Below are positions 51,760 to 60,826 of a stretch of 64,000 nucleotides of DNA, in pieces (position 1 is the stretch's first letter; each line of letters opens with the position of its first letter). A program made the position numbers and the translations under genes. The notes under the pieces were generated by a model. That model searched no databases and had not been told where the DNA came from. It worked only from the letters and a program-made list of their open reading frames with translations. Source of the DNA: JAPOKJ01 sp043767985 (GTDB lineage Bacteria > Pseudomonadota > Gammaproteobacteria > Burkholderiales > Burkholderiaceae_E). Where the stretch lies: contig JAYVKZ010000324.1 in the NCBI GenBank assembly GCA_043767985.1, positions 29,290 to 93,289 of the forward strand. Reading direction: 5' to 3'.

Positions 51760-52629
51760 GGATTTGCGGCCGCCTTCCTAAAAGTAGCCTCGACTCAGGA
51801 TTTGAACGGTCCCTGTGGTGTGGAGGTGTTGGAGGCCCTCGGGAGTATGGCCTACCGCCTTGCTGCACGCGCTTCAAGCGCCATCGCCTATCAGCAAGCC
51901 CGCATTGAGCAAGCTGGGGCCCAGGCGATTCTCGGCGCCGCACTGGAGCCTCGTGAGATTGAACTATCGACAGCGAAAGCCCTCGACGAATTATCCAAGG
52001 TCAATCGCGCTGAGTTGGCCGATGAAGACTTTTCAGCCTACAACGATGCAACGATGCGGGTCAGTGCTTCTCGTTGGGTGATGAATCCAACGACACCGCG
52101 TTCTATCGAAGTGAGCAAGCTTGCGGCGCTCTCAAGACAAGGCTAAACCCTTGAAACCGAAGTGGGGCAGCCAGGCGAGACTTGCGTGCTCATCAAGCAC
52201 ATCGGCTCCGCCGTCCCCCCAAAATCAGGGACCGTGTTACGCCAATGTACTTATGGCTTGGTGTGGCTGGCCTCGGCCAACGTCAACACGCAGGGTAATG
52301 TCATCAGCTTCGCTGTTCAACCTACCGAAACCTGGCGCGAAATGTGGGTGCTAAAAAAGACCTCCGAGGGCTGGAGTGCCGAGGTATTGCCGCCTAGCCC
52401 GCAAGGTCCCGAACTTGGATATAGCGAGTTCGCCGGCTTTACGCCCGATGGAAAGCAAGTCCTGGTCGCGCGCGAGGCGCGGGTACAAAACCGCTACAAG
52501 CGCAGCTTTGAGGTCGTTAATTTGGACAGCCTGACGAGCGACAAACAAGCCAGCGACCCCAGCCTGCTCGGCGCCTTTCAACGTTGGCAAAATCCGGGTT
52601 GGAAAGCGAGCACCGTGAGTGTTCGATGA
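51760..52629 (+). pseudogene. Degraded gene of unknown function, no start and internal stop
   Basis: One frame runs from about 51760 to TGA 52627-52629, broken only by TAA at 52144-52146. Before the stop it reads a helix-rich segment; after it, in the same frame, a Cys-containing beta-rich segment (C-V-L-I-K-H-I-G-S, Q-C-T-Y-G-L-V-W, E-F-A-G-F-T-P-D-G-K-Q-V-L-V-A-R-E-A-R) resembling conserved hypothetical proteins of Burkholderiales that I cannot name. No start codon or signal peptide is visible, so the 5' end is lost at the junction with the truncated kinase. Confidence 0.6.
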
Positions 52630-52709
52630 GCTGAGGTTTACAAAGAAAGTGTGGGGCGGGCAAAACTTTTCATACAACGCTATGATTGCCATCAGGAGAC
52701 AAAAGACCA

Positions 52710-54252
52710 ATGCATCCCTATATTCACGCACAAACTCAGCCCGATCATCCCGCCTATATCATGGCCGCCACCGGTGTGTCGGTGACCTACCGTCAGCTAG
52801 ACGAGCGATCCAACCAAGTCGCGCATTTGTTGCGCAGCTTGGGCCTGAAGCCCGGTGATCACATTGCCCTCTTGCTAGAGAACCATCCGAGGTTTTACGA
52901 GATCTGTTGGGGGGCACAACGCTCCGGCATTATTTATACGGCCATGAGCACTCGACTCACCGTGGGTGAAGCCGCCTACATTGTTGATAACTGTGAGGCC
53001 AAGGTACTCTTTACCTCACAAGGGATGGCGAAGCTTGCTGCTGAGTTGCACACACAGATGCCAGCAAACATTACGCGCTTGATAATGGACGGCGCACTCG
53101 CTGGCTTTGAAGCACTTGAGCCTCGACTCGACGCGATGCCCATCACTCCCATTGCCGACCAAACCGCCGGGGCCGACATGCTTTACTCTTCGGGCACGAC
53201 CGGCAAGCCCAAGGGAGTGTTCGTGCCGCCCGAACATCCAGGCATCGAGACGCCAAGCTCCCTGATTCACATCAGTCAGAACATCTACGGCATGAGTCCC
53301 AAGACGGTCTATCTGTCACCGGCTCCGCTTTACCATGCTGCGCCTCTGCGCTTTAACATGAGTGTAATGCGCTTGGGGGGGCACCAGTATCATCATGGAG
53401 CATTTCGATCCCGAAGCCTATTTGCAATTGGCGGAAAAGTATCGCGTCACCCATACCCAGTTAGTGCCGACCATGTTTATCCGCATGCTCAAGCTCGCGC
53501 CCGAAATGCGTAGCCGGTATGACCTCTCAACTTTGAAGTTTGCCATTCATGCGGCAGCACCCTGCCCGATTGCGGTGAAAGAGCAAATGATCGACTGGTG
53601 GGGTCCGGTCATTTGGGAATATTATGCGGGCACCGAGGGCAATGGCATGACCATGGTTCACTCGAAAGACTGGCTCACCCACAAGGGCACCGTCGGCAAG
53701 GCCGTCATTGGCAAGCTACGCATATGTGGTGAGGATGGCCAGGAGTTGCCGCAAGGTGAAACCGGTACGGTCTATTTTTCCGATGGCAAAGAATTCAAAT
53801 ATCACGGCGATCCGGTGAAAACGCAAGAATCCACTAACTCGAAAGGCTGGACCACGCTCGGCGATGTCGGGTACGCCGATGCTGAAGGCTATCTTTACCT
53901 CACCGATCGCAAGTCCTACATGATTATTTCGGGCGGTGTGAACATCTACCCGCAGGAAGCTGAGAATCTCTTGGTGCTGCATCCCAAGGTGATGGATGTT
54001 GCGGTGATTGGCGTGCCCCATGAGGAGTTTGGCGAGGAGGTGAAGGCGGTGGTGCAACCTCGTGATATGGCCAATGCTGGCAAGGCGCTGGAGGCAGAGT
54101 TGATTGCCTATTGCCGAGAGAATCTATCACCGATCAAATGCCCAAAGTCCGTGGACTTTGAAGCAGAGCTCCCTAGGCACCCTACGGGTAAGCTTTATAA
54201 ACGCTTGTTACGGGATCGCTATTGGGCAGGCAGGGCGAGCAAGTTGGTTTGA
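52710..54252 (+). pseudogene. Acyl-CoA synthetase (AMP-binding), frame broken by a 7-G tract
   Basis: Start ATG 52710 with AGGAG 11 bases upstream. The first frame gives the ANL N-domain with P-loop Y-S-S-G-T-T-G-K-P-K-G (about residue 157). At GGGGGGG 53375-53381 the frame is lost; removing one G restores R-L-G-G-T-S-I-I-M-E-H-F and runs to TGA 54252, with Y-Y-A-G-T-E-G-N-G, the hinge D-R-K-S-Y-M-I and the C-terminal lysine in P-T-G-K-L-Y-K-R. Apart from this single base the 513-residue protein is intact, so either a real frameshift, a slippery tract allowing phase variation, or a sequencing error. It would activate a fatty or aromatic acid with CoA. Confidence 0.85.
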
Positions 54253-54253
54253 G

Positions 54254-55372
54254 CTACATCGGAGAAACGACGGGCATTCTGCCTGGATTACGCTGTGCCA
54301 GCAAAGGCCGGACCATCGCCGCAAAGCGCGTCGCTTCTTCGTCATGCAGATAGCCCGACAGACAGAACGAATGACAACCAATATCAATAAATTGCTGTAG
54401 GGTGTCGGCGCACTGCTGGGGATTGCCCACCACCACAATGCCTGCACCGGGACGCACTCTGGTGATACCCGTCCAGAGGTGCGGTGCGATGAGCTCGCCA
54501 TGGGTGCGCGCAAGCTCTTGTACGCGCTGATTTGCGACCGAGCTTGCATAGTGCTTTCGAATCAGCTCAGTATCCGCCTCGGTCACCCCGGCGAGCAAGG
54601 CCTGGGCAGCATCCCAGGCTTGCGACTCGGTCTCCCGACAAATGATTTGCAGACGCATACCAAAGCCGATGGTCTCGGCTCGGCCATGGCCCTCCGCCAT
54701 TTTCTTGATGATGGCGATATTCTTGGCGATGGTTTCCACCGTATCGCCCCAGAACAGGTGCACATCCGAGTGCTTGGCTGACAACTCCCAAGCCTGCAAC
54801 GATCCCCCGCCTAGGTAAAACCGAGGAAGTTTTCTTGGGCGCGGCATCGCGCGTGCGCCCTGTAGCGTATGGAAGCGACCTTCAAAATGCACGGGCGTGG
54901 CCTGACTCCAGAGCGCCTTCATGATTGTGACGTCCTCCTCCATTTGTGCGTAGCGATCGTCCTTACTCAGGGTGATGCCATCCTGCTGCGCTTCATCATC
55001 ACTTTGACCCGCGATGAGATTAACGGCCACGCGTCCATCCGACAGACGATCCATGGCGCCGAGCATTCGAGCCAATAAAACCGGAGTCACGTAACCTGGG
55101 CGGGCAGCCACCAACATCCGAATCGAGCGGGTGCGGGCGAGCACCATGGCGGAACTAATGTAGGCGTCCCAACACGCGGTGGCGACTGGCACGAGCAGGT
55201 ACTCAAAGCCAGCAGCCTCAGCCGCCAGCGCGATCTTCTCGAACAAGGCCATCGAGGGTGGCACGATGCCCTCCTTGCTACCGTAGGTGATGGTATCGCC
55301 GCCGGTAGGGAGGAACCATCCAAATTCGAGCTGCTTCTCAGGCTGAGTCAATTTCATTTCCTTATCGATCAT
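54254..55372 (-). CDS. LLM-class flavin-dependent monooxygenase, SsuD-like
   Basis: About 372 residues from ATG 55372 (a TTG 18 bases earlier and an ATG at 55357 are alternatives; none has a strong ribosome site). TIM-barrel luciferase-like fold with F-G-W-F-L-P-T-G-G-D near the start, A-A-R-P-G-Y-V-T-P-V-L-L-A-R and G-R-V-A-V-N-L-I-A-G near 110-125, and D-D-R-Y-A-Q-M-E-E near 140, the SsuD/alkanesulfonate type. It uses reduced FMN and O2 to oxidise or desulfonate a substrate; a flavin reductase is not nearby. Tail to tail with the acyl-CoA synthetase, one base apart. Confidence 0.9.
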   Translation of the reverse strand: MIDKEMKLTQPEKQLEFGWFLPTGGDTITYGSKEGIVPPSMALFEKIALAAEAAGFEYLLVPVATACWDAYISSAMVLARTRSIRMLVAARPGYVTPVLLARMLGAMDRLSDGRVAVNLIAGQSDDEAQQDGITLSKDDRYAQMEEDVTIMKALWSQATPVHFEGRFHTLQGARAMPRPRKLPRFYLGGGSLQAWELSAKHSDVHLFWGDTVETIAKNIAIIKKMAEGHGRAETIGFGMRLQIICRETESQAWDAAQALLAGVTEADTELIRKHYASSVANQRVQELARTHGELIAPHLWTGITRVRPGAGIVVVGNPQQCADTLQQFIDIGCHSFCLSGYLHDEEATRFAAMVRPLLAQRNPGRMPVVSPM

Positions 55373-55525
55373 GAAGAATAACTCAAGCAAGGCGCAGTGC
55401 TCGTAGCGGTTTCATCGAAGCATTCGAATAGTTGATAAAGCAGTGTTTTGCAGTTCGTGGAAGGCGACGTAACATTGCATCATGCACATTCAGCGCAACT
55501 GAATCAATTTCTGGAGGTTATTCTC

Positions 55526-57004
55526 ATGCGGGTTTTTAGCGGGTCACTATCCACCGAGACCAATACCTTTGCCCCCATGCCCACAGGTATTGCCTCCTTT
55601 AAAGATCGCGGCTATTACAAAGCCGGACAGCATCCCGATCACTTGAGCTTTTTTGCTGCGCCCCTTTGGGCAGCCCGGCTACGCGCAAAACAGCAACCCG
55701 AGAAAAACTGGGTGCTCATTGAAGGTATGGTCGCAGGCGCTCAGCCGAGTGGGATCACCACCCGCATTGCCTATGAGACTTTGCGTGATGAGCTACTCGC
55801 GGATGTGCGGTGCGCCTTACCTGTAGATATTGTGTTGCTGGGTCTACACGGTGCGATGGTCGCTGACGGCTACGACGATTGCGAAGGTGATCTTTTGGCT
55901 CAAGTGCGGGCCTTGGTCGGGCCAGACGTCGTGGTGGGTGCGGAGCTTGATTTACACAACCATTTAAGTGCCGCCATGGTTGCACACACAAATATATTAG
56001 TTTCTTTCAAAGAGTATCCCCACACCGATGTGCTCGAGCGCGGCTTTGAGCTAGTTGATCTGTGCGTTGCCACTTGGGAAGGGAGAATCAAGCCCACTCC
56101 AGCAGTGGCGGACTGTCAGATGATTTGCACCATCCATACCTCACGCCAACCGGCGCGTGCTTTCGTCGATCGCCTTCAAGCTTTGGAGGGGCGTGATGGC
56201 GTACTGAGTATCTCGCTGACTCATGGCTTTCCTTGGGGCGATGTGCCCGACATGGGGACGAAGATGTTGGTGTATGTCGATGGCCTAGAAAATGCCGAGG
56301 CCTCCGCCCAAGCTAGTGCGCTCGCGCGGCAACTCGCGAACGAATTGATCGGCATGCGAGACCTTTTGGAAGCCCCTCATCCCAGTGTAGACCAAGCGCT
56401 CGATAAAGCACTCGCGTTCACCGATGGTCCCGTGGTGCTTTCCGACGGTGCCGACAACCCAGGAGGCGGCGCCGCAGGAGACTCCACTTTCTTTTTGCGG
56501 CGACTGGTCGAGCGCAACATCACCGATGTTGCACTTGGGCCGCTGTGGGACCCCGGTGCAGTGCGGATCGCTTTTGACGCCGGTGCAGGGACGACCCTGA
56601 TGATGCGCCTAGGCGGCAAAATCAGCGCACTGTCTGGCGACCCGATCGATTTACCCTGCAAGGTCAAAGCTCTGCTGCCCGATATGATCATGACGGGTTT
56701 GTCTGGGGCACCGGTCGCGATGGGCGACTCAGCCCTGATCGACTTTCACGGCATCGAGATCGTGCTGATTACGCTTCGCAATCAAGCCATGGGCGTAGAC
56801 ATGTTCACTCAGTTGGGCTGCGATTTATCGAGCAAGCGAATCATCGTGGTGAAATCGTCCCAACACTTCTATGCCTCATTCATGACGATAGGCAAGCATG
56901 TCATTTACGCAGCGGCACCGGGTGCAGTCACCATCGACTTAAACGCGCTTCACTACCAAAAAATCTTGAGACCAAAATGGCCACTCATCGAGCGAGAAGT
57001 TTAA
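55526..57004 (+). CDS. M81-family metallopeptidase, MlrC-like
   Basis: A 492-residue M81/MlrC-type protein. I start at ATG 55526 with TGGAGG 8 bases upstream; an in-frame start at 55448 lacks one. Family motifs: S-T-E-T-N-T-F-A-P near residue 9, G-A-E-L-D-L-H-N-H (H and D are Zn ligands) near 133 and Y-P-H-T-D-V near 160, with S-D-G-A-D-N-P-G-G-G-A near 315. MlrC hydrolyses linear microcystin fragments; most relatives are of unknown substrate. Alone between the LLM enzyme and a Bug receptor. Confidence 0.9.
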   Translation: MRVFSGSLSTETNTFAPMPTGIASFKDRGYYKAGQHPDHLSFFAAPLWAARLRAKQQPEKNWVLIEGMVAGAQPSGITTRIAYETLRDELLADVRCALPVDIVLLGLHGAMVADGYDDCEGDLLAQVRALVGPDVVVGAELDLHNHLSAAMVAHTNILVSFKEYPHTDVLERGFELVDLCVATWEGRIKPTPAVADCQMICTIHTSRQPARAFVDRLQALEGRDGVLSISLTHGFPWGDVPDMGTKMLVYVDGLENAEASAQASALARQLANELIGMRDLLEAPHPSVDQALDKALAFTDGPVVLSDGADNPGGGAAGDSTFFLRRLVERNITDVALGPLWDPGAVRIAFDAGAGTTLMMRLGGKISALSGDPIDLPCKVKALLPDMIMTGLSGAPVAMGDSALIDFHGIEIVLITLRNQAMGVDMFTQLGCDLSSKRIIVVKSSQHFYASFMTIGKHVIYAAAPGAVTIDLNALHYQKILRPKWPLIEREV

Positions 57005-57110
57005 CTATTGGATTGATCCGGAAAGACCCTTGCGAAATCGGGATGCCCTAATATCCTGTTATTAATCCATCGCAAAAGTATGCGAACGGAAACAGCGGAG
57101 AGCAAACATC

Positions 57111-58154
57111 TTGATCACACCCAATGCATTAGAGAGCCGTCGTCTTGTCGGCGAGAGAGTACACAACAAGCGCCGTCAATGGCTGCGTGCAGGCGGCGTC
57201 GCGGGCCTTTCCGGCGCGTTTACGCTTACGGCGTTTTCAAACTCGGCCCTGGCCCAGAGCTTCCCAAATCGACCGATCAAGTTGATCGTAGGCTACCCCC
57301 CGGGAGGCTCGGGCGATTTTGTGTCGCGGGTGACGGCTGAAGCCATGACTCGTGAACTAGGCGTTCAGGTGCTGGTAGAGAATCGCCCAGGTGCTGCTGG
57401 GGTGCTGGCATCCGATGCGGTCGCCAAAGCGGCGCCCGACGGCTATACGATTCTTAATGCCGGGACACCCGCCGTCCTCAAGGCTCTGTATAAAAAGCTA
57501 CCCTATAACCCCGAAACCGATTTTGCACCCATTTCACTGGCCGCCGTTGGCGCGATGGTGATCTGTGTGAACAACGATGTTCCTGTCAGGAATTTGGCCG
57601 AGCTGATTGCCTACGGCAAGGCCAATCCCGGGAAGTTGTTCAGCGCCGCTTCGGGCAATGGCTCAGCGCCTCACTTGGCCTCGGCACGCTTTGAAATCGT
57701 CACCGGGGTGAAGTTCACGACCGTGCAGTACAAGGGAGGTAGCCCCGCAGCGGTGGCTTTGATGTCTGGCGAAACCCAAATCATGTTCGCCACTGCACCC
57801 ACGGTGCTTGGCTTCATCAAAGCGGGGCGCATGCGTGCGCTTGCCTTAACAACAGCCGCCGAGTCACCATCCATACCCGGTATTCAAGGCGCACGCGCTG
57901 CCGGATTAGCAGGCTATGAGGAAGACTTCAGTTTTGGCTTGTACGCCCCGGCGCAAACGCCTCCCGAGATCATCCGCCGTTTGCATGATGCAGCCCTAAA
58001 AGGCCTATCTCGCCCAGAGGTACGAGACAAGGTTGCCAGTCAGGGCATGGACGCCGCACCGTCCAAATCACCCGAGGCCTTCCGGGCCGCAATAAAAGAA
58101 GAAAGCAAGGATGTCGAACGTCGAATTGCAGAAACGGGCGCGAAAATTGAGTAA
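57111..58154 (+). CDS. Bug-family receptor with Tat-type signal
   Basis: A 347-residue Bug receptor from TTG 57111 (GGAGAG about 8 bases upstream). Unlike the other three receptors in the window, its leader holds K-R-R-Q-W-L-R (20-26), a twin-arginine-like motif, followed by a moderately hydrophobic stretch and A-L-A-Q cleavage near 48, so export may be by Tat as a folded protein. The mature part has N-R-P-I-K-L-I-V-G-Y-P-P-G-G and A-S-G-N-G-S as in PF03401. No transporter membrane genes are adjacent. Confidence 0.9.
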   Translation: MITPNALESRRLVGERVHNKRRQWLRAGGVAGLSGAFTLTAFSNSALAQSFPNRPIKLIVGYPPGGSGDFVSRVTAEAMTRELGVQVLVENRPGAAGVLASDAVAKAAPDGYTILNAGTPAVLKALYKKLPYNPETDFAPISLAAVGAMVICVNNDVPVRNLAELIAYGKANPGKLFSAASGNGSAPHLASARFEIVTGVKFTTVQYKGGSPAAVALMSGETQIMFATAPTVLGFIKAGRMRALALTTAAESPSIPGIQGARAAGLAGYEEDFSFGLYAPAQTPPEIIRRLHDAALKGLSRPEVRDKVASQGMDAAPSKSPEAFRAAIKEESKDVERRIAETGAKIE

Positions 58155-58228
58155 GCAAGGTTAGGACTCACTGTTGGTATCGCACAATCCCTGAGTCACT
58201 ATCCTGTTACTTAGGGCGAAGAATTTAA

Positions 58229-58257
58229 TTGACGAATATTATTCGTGCACTTATTAT
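58229..58257 (+). promoter_or_regulatory. Promoter of the RHH/PIN pair with palindromic operator
   Basis: TTGACG (58229-58234), 17 bases, TATTAT (58252-58257). A perfect inverted repeat ACGAAT-ATT-ATTCGT (6-3-6) at 58232-58246 fills the -35/spacer region, typical of autorepressed toxin-antitoxin operons. Confidence 0.65.
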
Positions 58258-58295
58258 GTGTGCTGGAGTTTCAGATTTCAATTTTAGGTCATTAA

Positions 58296-58526
58296 ATGTC
58301 CAATCTCACTCTTTCGGTGGATGAGCAATCGACAGAACGTGCGCGACTTGCCGCTCAAAAAATGGGTCTAAGTCTGAACCAGTTTTTGAGAGCTCAGATT
58401 GATCGGCTGGCTGGCTACGATCAGCGAAAAGCAGAACATGAGGCTTTCGAGATCCGTTGTCGTGAAGGGGGTGGGCAGCTCAAGGGCTGGACGTTTGATC
58501 GCGAAGAAGCCAATCAGCGTGGCTAG
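58296..58526 (+). CDS. Ribbon-helix-helix-type antitoxin
   Basis: A 76-residue protein with a short beta strand followed by two helices (N-L-T-L-S-V-D-E-Q, then S-T-E-R-A-R-L-A-A-Q-K and S-L-N-Q-F-L-R-A-Q-I-D-R-L-A), the RHH antitoxin layout. Its C-terminal part would bind the PIN toxin downstream. The toxin start lies 8 bases inside this gene, giving tight coupling. Confidence 0.8.
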   Translation: MSNLTLSVDEQSTERARLAAQKMGLSLNQFLRAQIDRLAGYDQRKAEHEAFEIRCREGGGQLKGWTFDREEANQRG

Positions 58527-58929
58527 TTTTATTGACTCCAACATCCTGATTTACGCGGAGGCCAATGATGAATCGGCCAAGCAAACCGTCGCTTTGGCAC
58601 TATTACGACGACTCAAACTCGAAGAGCATGGTGTCTTATCGACCCAGGTGCTTCAGGAGTACTGCAATGTTGGTCTGCGAAAACTAAAACTTAGTGTTGA
58701 CCACGTGCGGCGTCAGCTCAGGTCACATGAACAATTCGAGGTGGTACAAGTCACGCCTGCCATTATTCAATCTGCCTTAGACCTTCATCAAACAAGAAGC
58801 CTTTCATTTTATGACGCCATGATTTTGCAGGCCGCCATTACTAGTGGCTGTGACACGCTCTATAGCGAAGACTTGAACGCCGGTGAGATCGTCAACGGTG
58901 TGAAAATCATCAATCCGTTTGTTGGCTGA
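58519..58929 (+). CDS. PIN-domain toxin
   Basis: A 136-residue PIN ribonuclease starting at GTG 58519. Acidic site residues D6 (F-I-D-S-N), E47 (L-Q-E-Y-C-N), D99 (S-F-Y-D-A-M-I) and E117/D118 (Y-S-E-D-L-N-A-G) are all present, so it should be an active RNase toxin. Its start overlaps the antitoxin gene by 8 bases, the usual order of type II modules. Confidence 0.9.
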   Translation: MASFIDSNILIYAEANDESAKQTVALALLRRLKLEEHGVLSTQVLQEYCNVGLRKLKLSVDHVRRQLRSHEQFEVVQVTPAIIQSALDLHQTRSLSFYDAMILQAAITSGCDTLYSEDLNAGEIVNGVKIINPFVG

Positions 58930-58957
58930 AGGTTCAACTCAGCCCGCAAAAACGAGA

Positions 58958-59082
58958 AAGGGGCACGGATAAGTTTGGCCGTGCCCCTTAAGCCACGAGT
59001 GGTGGCTGTGATGCTGTACTCCCACTGTGTTCGGACAGTTACCCGAAACGTTTCGGGACGGGTGAACCTCCTCAGGTTTTTG
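58958..59082. other. Run of five hairpins, candidate structured RNA or leader
   Basis: Five consecutive stem-loops: 58958-58989 (11-bp stem on GGGGCACGG), 58991-59007 (AGCCAC/GTGGCT), 59024-59039 (ACTGT/ACAGT), 59042-59057 (perfect 16-bp palindrome CCCGAAAC-GTTTCGGG) and 59065-59082 (AACCT/AGGTT followed by TTTT). The first is also a plausible terminator for the toxin operon. The whole lies between that operon and the cupin-exporter pair and ends in a terminator-like hairpin on the plus strand. No known riboswitch or RNA family was recognised. Confidence 0.5.
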
Positions 59083-59162
59083 CCATTAAGAGCCAGCAAC
59101 TTAAATGTACGCCTGTGAAATGGATCCGTCAATACATCATTGAAAAATGTTATCGTCATGTC

Positions 59163-59732
59163 ATGAACAAACCAGAAAAAGCTGTTGATCTTCAGCCCTC
59201 GGTCCTAGCCTCCACGCAGGCCAAGCCCGACAAGATCCCCTACGCTCTCCCACAACCTTGGGGGATGGCCCCAGACATGATGGAAGCCAACATCCTTGCG
59301 GAGGATGACGCGCGCCTTTGGGCACCAATTGCACCGGACATCTGGTCGCGGCCCATTCATCTGAATGCAGTCGGTGGTTTTTATGTTCACCTGCTCAAGG
59401 TAAAAAAATCTGGCGTGCTCCAACGCCACCGCCATTCCGGGCAAGTGCATGCTTACGTCATTAAAGGTTCGTGGTATTACCTTGAGCATGACTGGGTCGC
59501 AACCGCAGGCAGCTATGTATTTGAACCACCCGGCGAGACGCACACACTCACGGTGCCTGATGATTGCACCGAGATGATCACACTATTCACGGTACATGGC
59601 GCACTGATGTATGTCGACCCGATGGGTGTTTCCTTGGGTTATGACGATGTGTTTACGCGCATCGAAAAGTATCGCGCACATTTTGAGAACGTTGGGCTAG
59701 GAGCGGATTACGTGAAGCGCTTCATGCGATAG
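59163..59732 (+). CDS. Cupin dioxygenase, 2,4'-dihydroxyacetophenone dioxygenase-like
   Basis: A 189-residue single-domain cupin. The metal site is R-H-R-H-S-G-Q-V-H-A-Y-V (two His plus third His), followed by Y-V-F-E-P-P-G-E-T-H-T-L for the second motif. This pattern is typical of the DAD family, which cleaves a C-C bond next to a ketone using Fe(II) and O2. The ATG at 59163 has no clear ribosome site; longer in-frame starts are less likely. Followed after 15 bases by a TSUP exporter. Confidence 0.78.
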   Translation: MNKPEKAVDLQPSVLASTQAKPDKIPYALPQPWGMAPDMMEANILAEDDARLWAPIAPDIWSRPIHLNAVGGFYVHLLKVKKSGVLQRHRHSGQVHAYVIKGSWYYLEHDWVATAGSYVFEPPGETHTLTVPDDCTEMITLFTVHGALMYVDPMGVSLGYDDVFTRIEKYRAHFENVGLGADYVKRFMR

Positions 59733-59747
59733 ACTTGGCACGCTGTT

Positions 59748-60599
59748 TTGGAACTCGCTAGCGCTTCTTTGCAATCTTTCATTGCTTCGTTCACATCGGT
59801 CTCTTTAGGGTTCTTTGCGCTTTACTTACTGGCAGGCGCCTTCGTGGGGTTTCTGGCGGGCTTGCTCGGCATTGGTGGGGGCATGATGCTCGTACCGATG
59901 CTCTCCGCAATTTTCACCGCGCAGAACTTCGCACCGGACCATATCGTTCATATGGCCTTGGCAACCGGCATGGCCTCCGTCATTTTCACGTCGAGCTCAT
60001 CTGTGCGTGCCCATCATGCCAAGGGTGCCGTGGATTGGAGTATCGTCAAGCGCATGGTGCTTCCAATGATGTTGGGGACCTTGAGCTCGTCCTTTGGTAG
60101 CGGATGGATTGAGCAAAAAACCCTCGCCATCGGGTTTGTCGCCATTGTGTACGGCGGCGCGTACCAGATCTATACGGGTAAGAAGCCTGCGCCGGGCAAG
60201 ACCATGCCGAGTACTCCATGGCTATGGGCGTTTGGTTTGCCGATTGGATTTATTTGCGGCTTTGTATCCGCAGGCGGCACCTTCTTGACTGTGCCTTTAA
60301 TGCTGTACTTTGGCGTACCGATGATCAGTGCGGTAGGCACCGGTGCAGCCCTCGGTGTGCCGGTGGCTATCTTCGGCACTGTCGGCTTCATCCTGAGCGG
60401 TTGGACGATCCCCGGACTGCCAGACCCACACTTGGGCTTCGTGATTGTTCCGGCCTTATGTGCACTGGTGATCGTTAGTGTCATCACCGCTCCGTTGGGC
60501 GCCATGCTTGCCCATCGGCTACCCACCCAAACGCTTAAGAAAGTGTTTGCTTTGAGCCTGTTCCTGGTCGCCACCCGGATGCTAGTGAAATACTGGTAG
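59748..60599 (+). CDS. TSUP (TauE/SafE) family membrane transporter
   Basis: A 283-residue membrane protein with seven to eight hydrophobic segments and the family motif G-L-L-G-I-G-G-G-M-M-L-V-P near residue 42, repeated in the second half as V-S-A-G-G-T-F-L-T-V-P. TSUP proteins move sulfite, sulfoacetate or organosulfur anions. The start TTG 59748 is tentative, as no ATG lies before the first TM. Near the cupin gene on the same strand; a link with the sulfide locus at 11.6-14.5 kb is only thematic. Confidence 0.88.
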   Translation: MELASASLQSFIASFTSVSLGFFALYLLAGAFVGFLAGLLGIGGGMMLVPMLSAIFTAQNFAPDHIVHMALATGMASVIFTSSSSVRAHHAKGAVDWSIVKRMVLPMMLGTLSSSFGSGWIEQKTLAIGFVAIVYGGAYQIYTGKKPAPGKTMPSTPWLWAFGLPIGFICGFVSAGGTFLTVPLMLYFGVPMISAVGTGAALGVPVAIFGTVGFILSGWTIPGLPDPHLGFVIVPALCALVIVSVITAPLGAMLAHRLPTQTLKKVFALSLFLVATRMLVKYW

Positions 60600-60678
60600 G
60601 TCGCGCGCCGCCTCTGGGTGGATCCGTCGAGCGAACACCCTCCGTCCGTCGGCTGTTACACACCTTACATCCTTGATA

Positions 60679-60722
60679 CAAGTCTTGCATCTTCACGTCT
60701 AGTCCTGTTTAGTGAAGACTTG
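60679..60722. other. Imperfect hairpin in the DUF1800 upstream region
   Basis: CAAGT...CTTCAC pairs with GTGAAG-ACTTG, a bulged stem with a 15-base loop, about 105 bases before the DUF1800 start. A role as operator or leader hairpin is possible but unproven. Nothing else recognisable lies in 60600-60826. Confidence 0.3.
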
Positions 60723-60826
60723 TAGGATAAGCCCTATTCAAAGCGGATTTCGCCCGATCGCAAGTTCATTCTCCTTCGTCTTGCCCTGGCATTTCCTAAA
60801 ATCAATACTTCCGGAGCGATGCCAAG

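Noticed and set aside
58958..59082. Integron attC site
   Set aside because: No RYYYAAC/GTTRRRY pair at the ends and no integron cassette structure around it.
58860..59159. Minus-strand open frame of 99 codons over the hairpin region
   Set aside because: It covers the end of the PIN toxin gene and the hairpin array, has no ribosome site and no family resemblance; the hairpins explain the region better.
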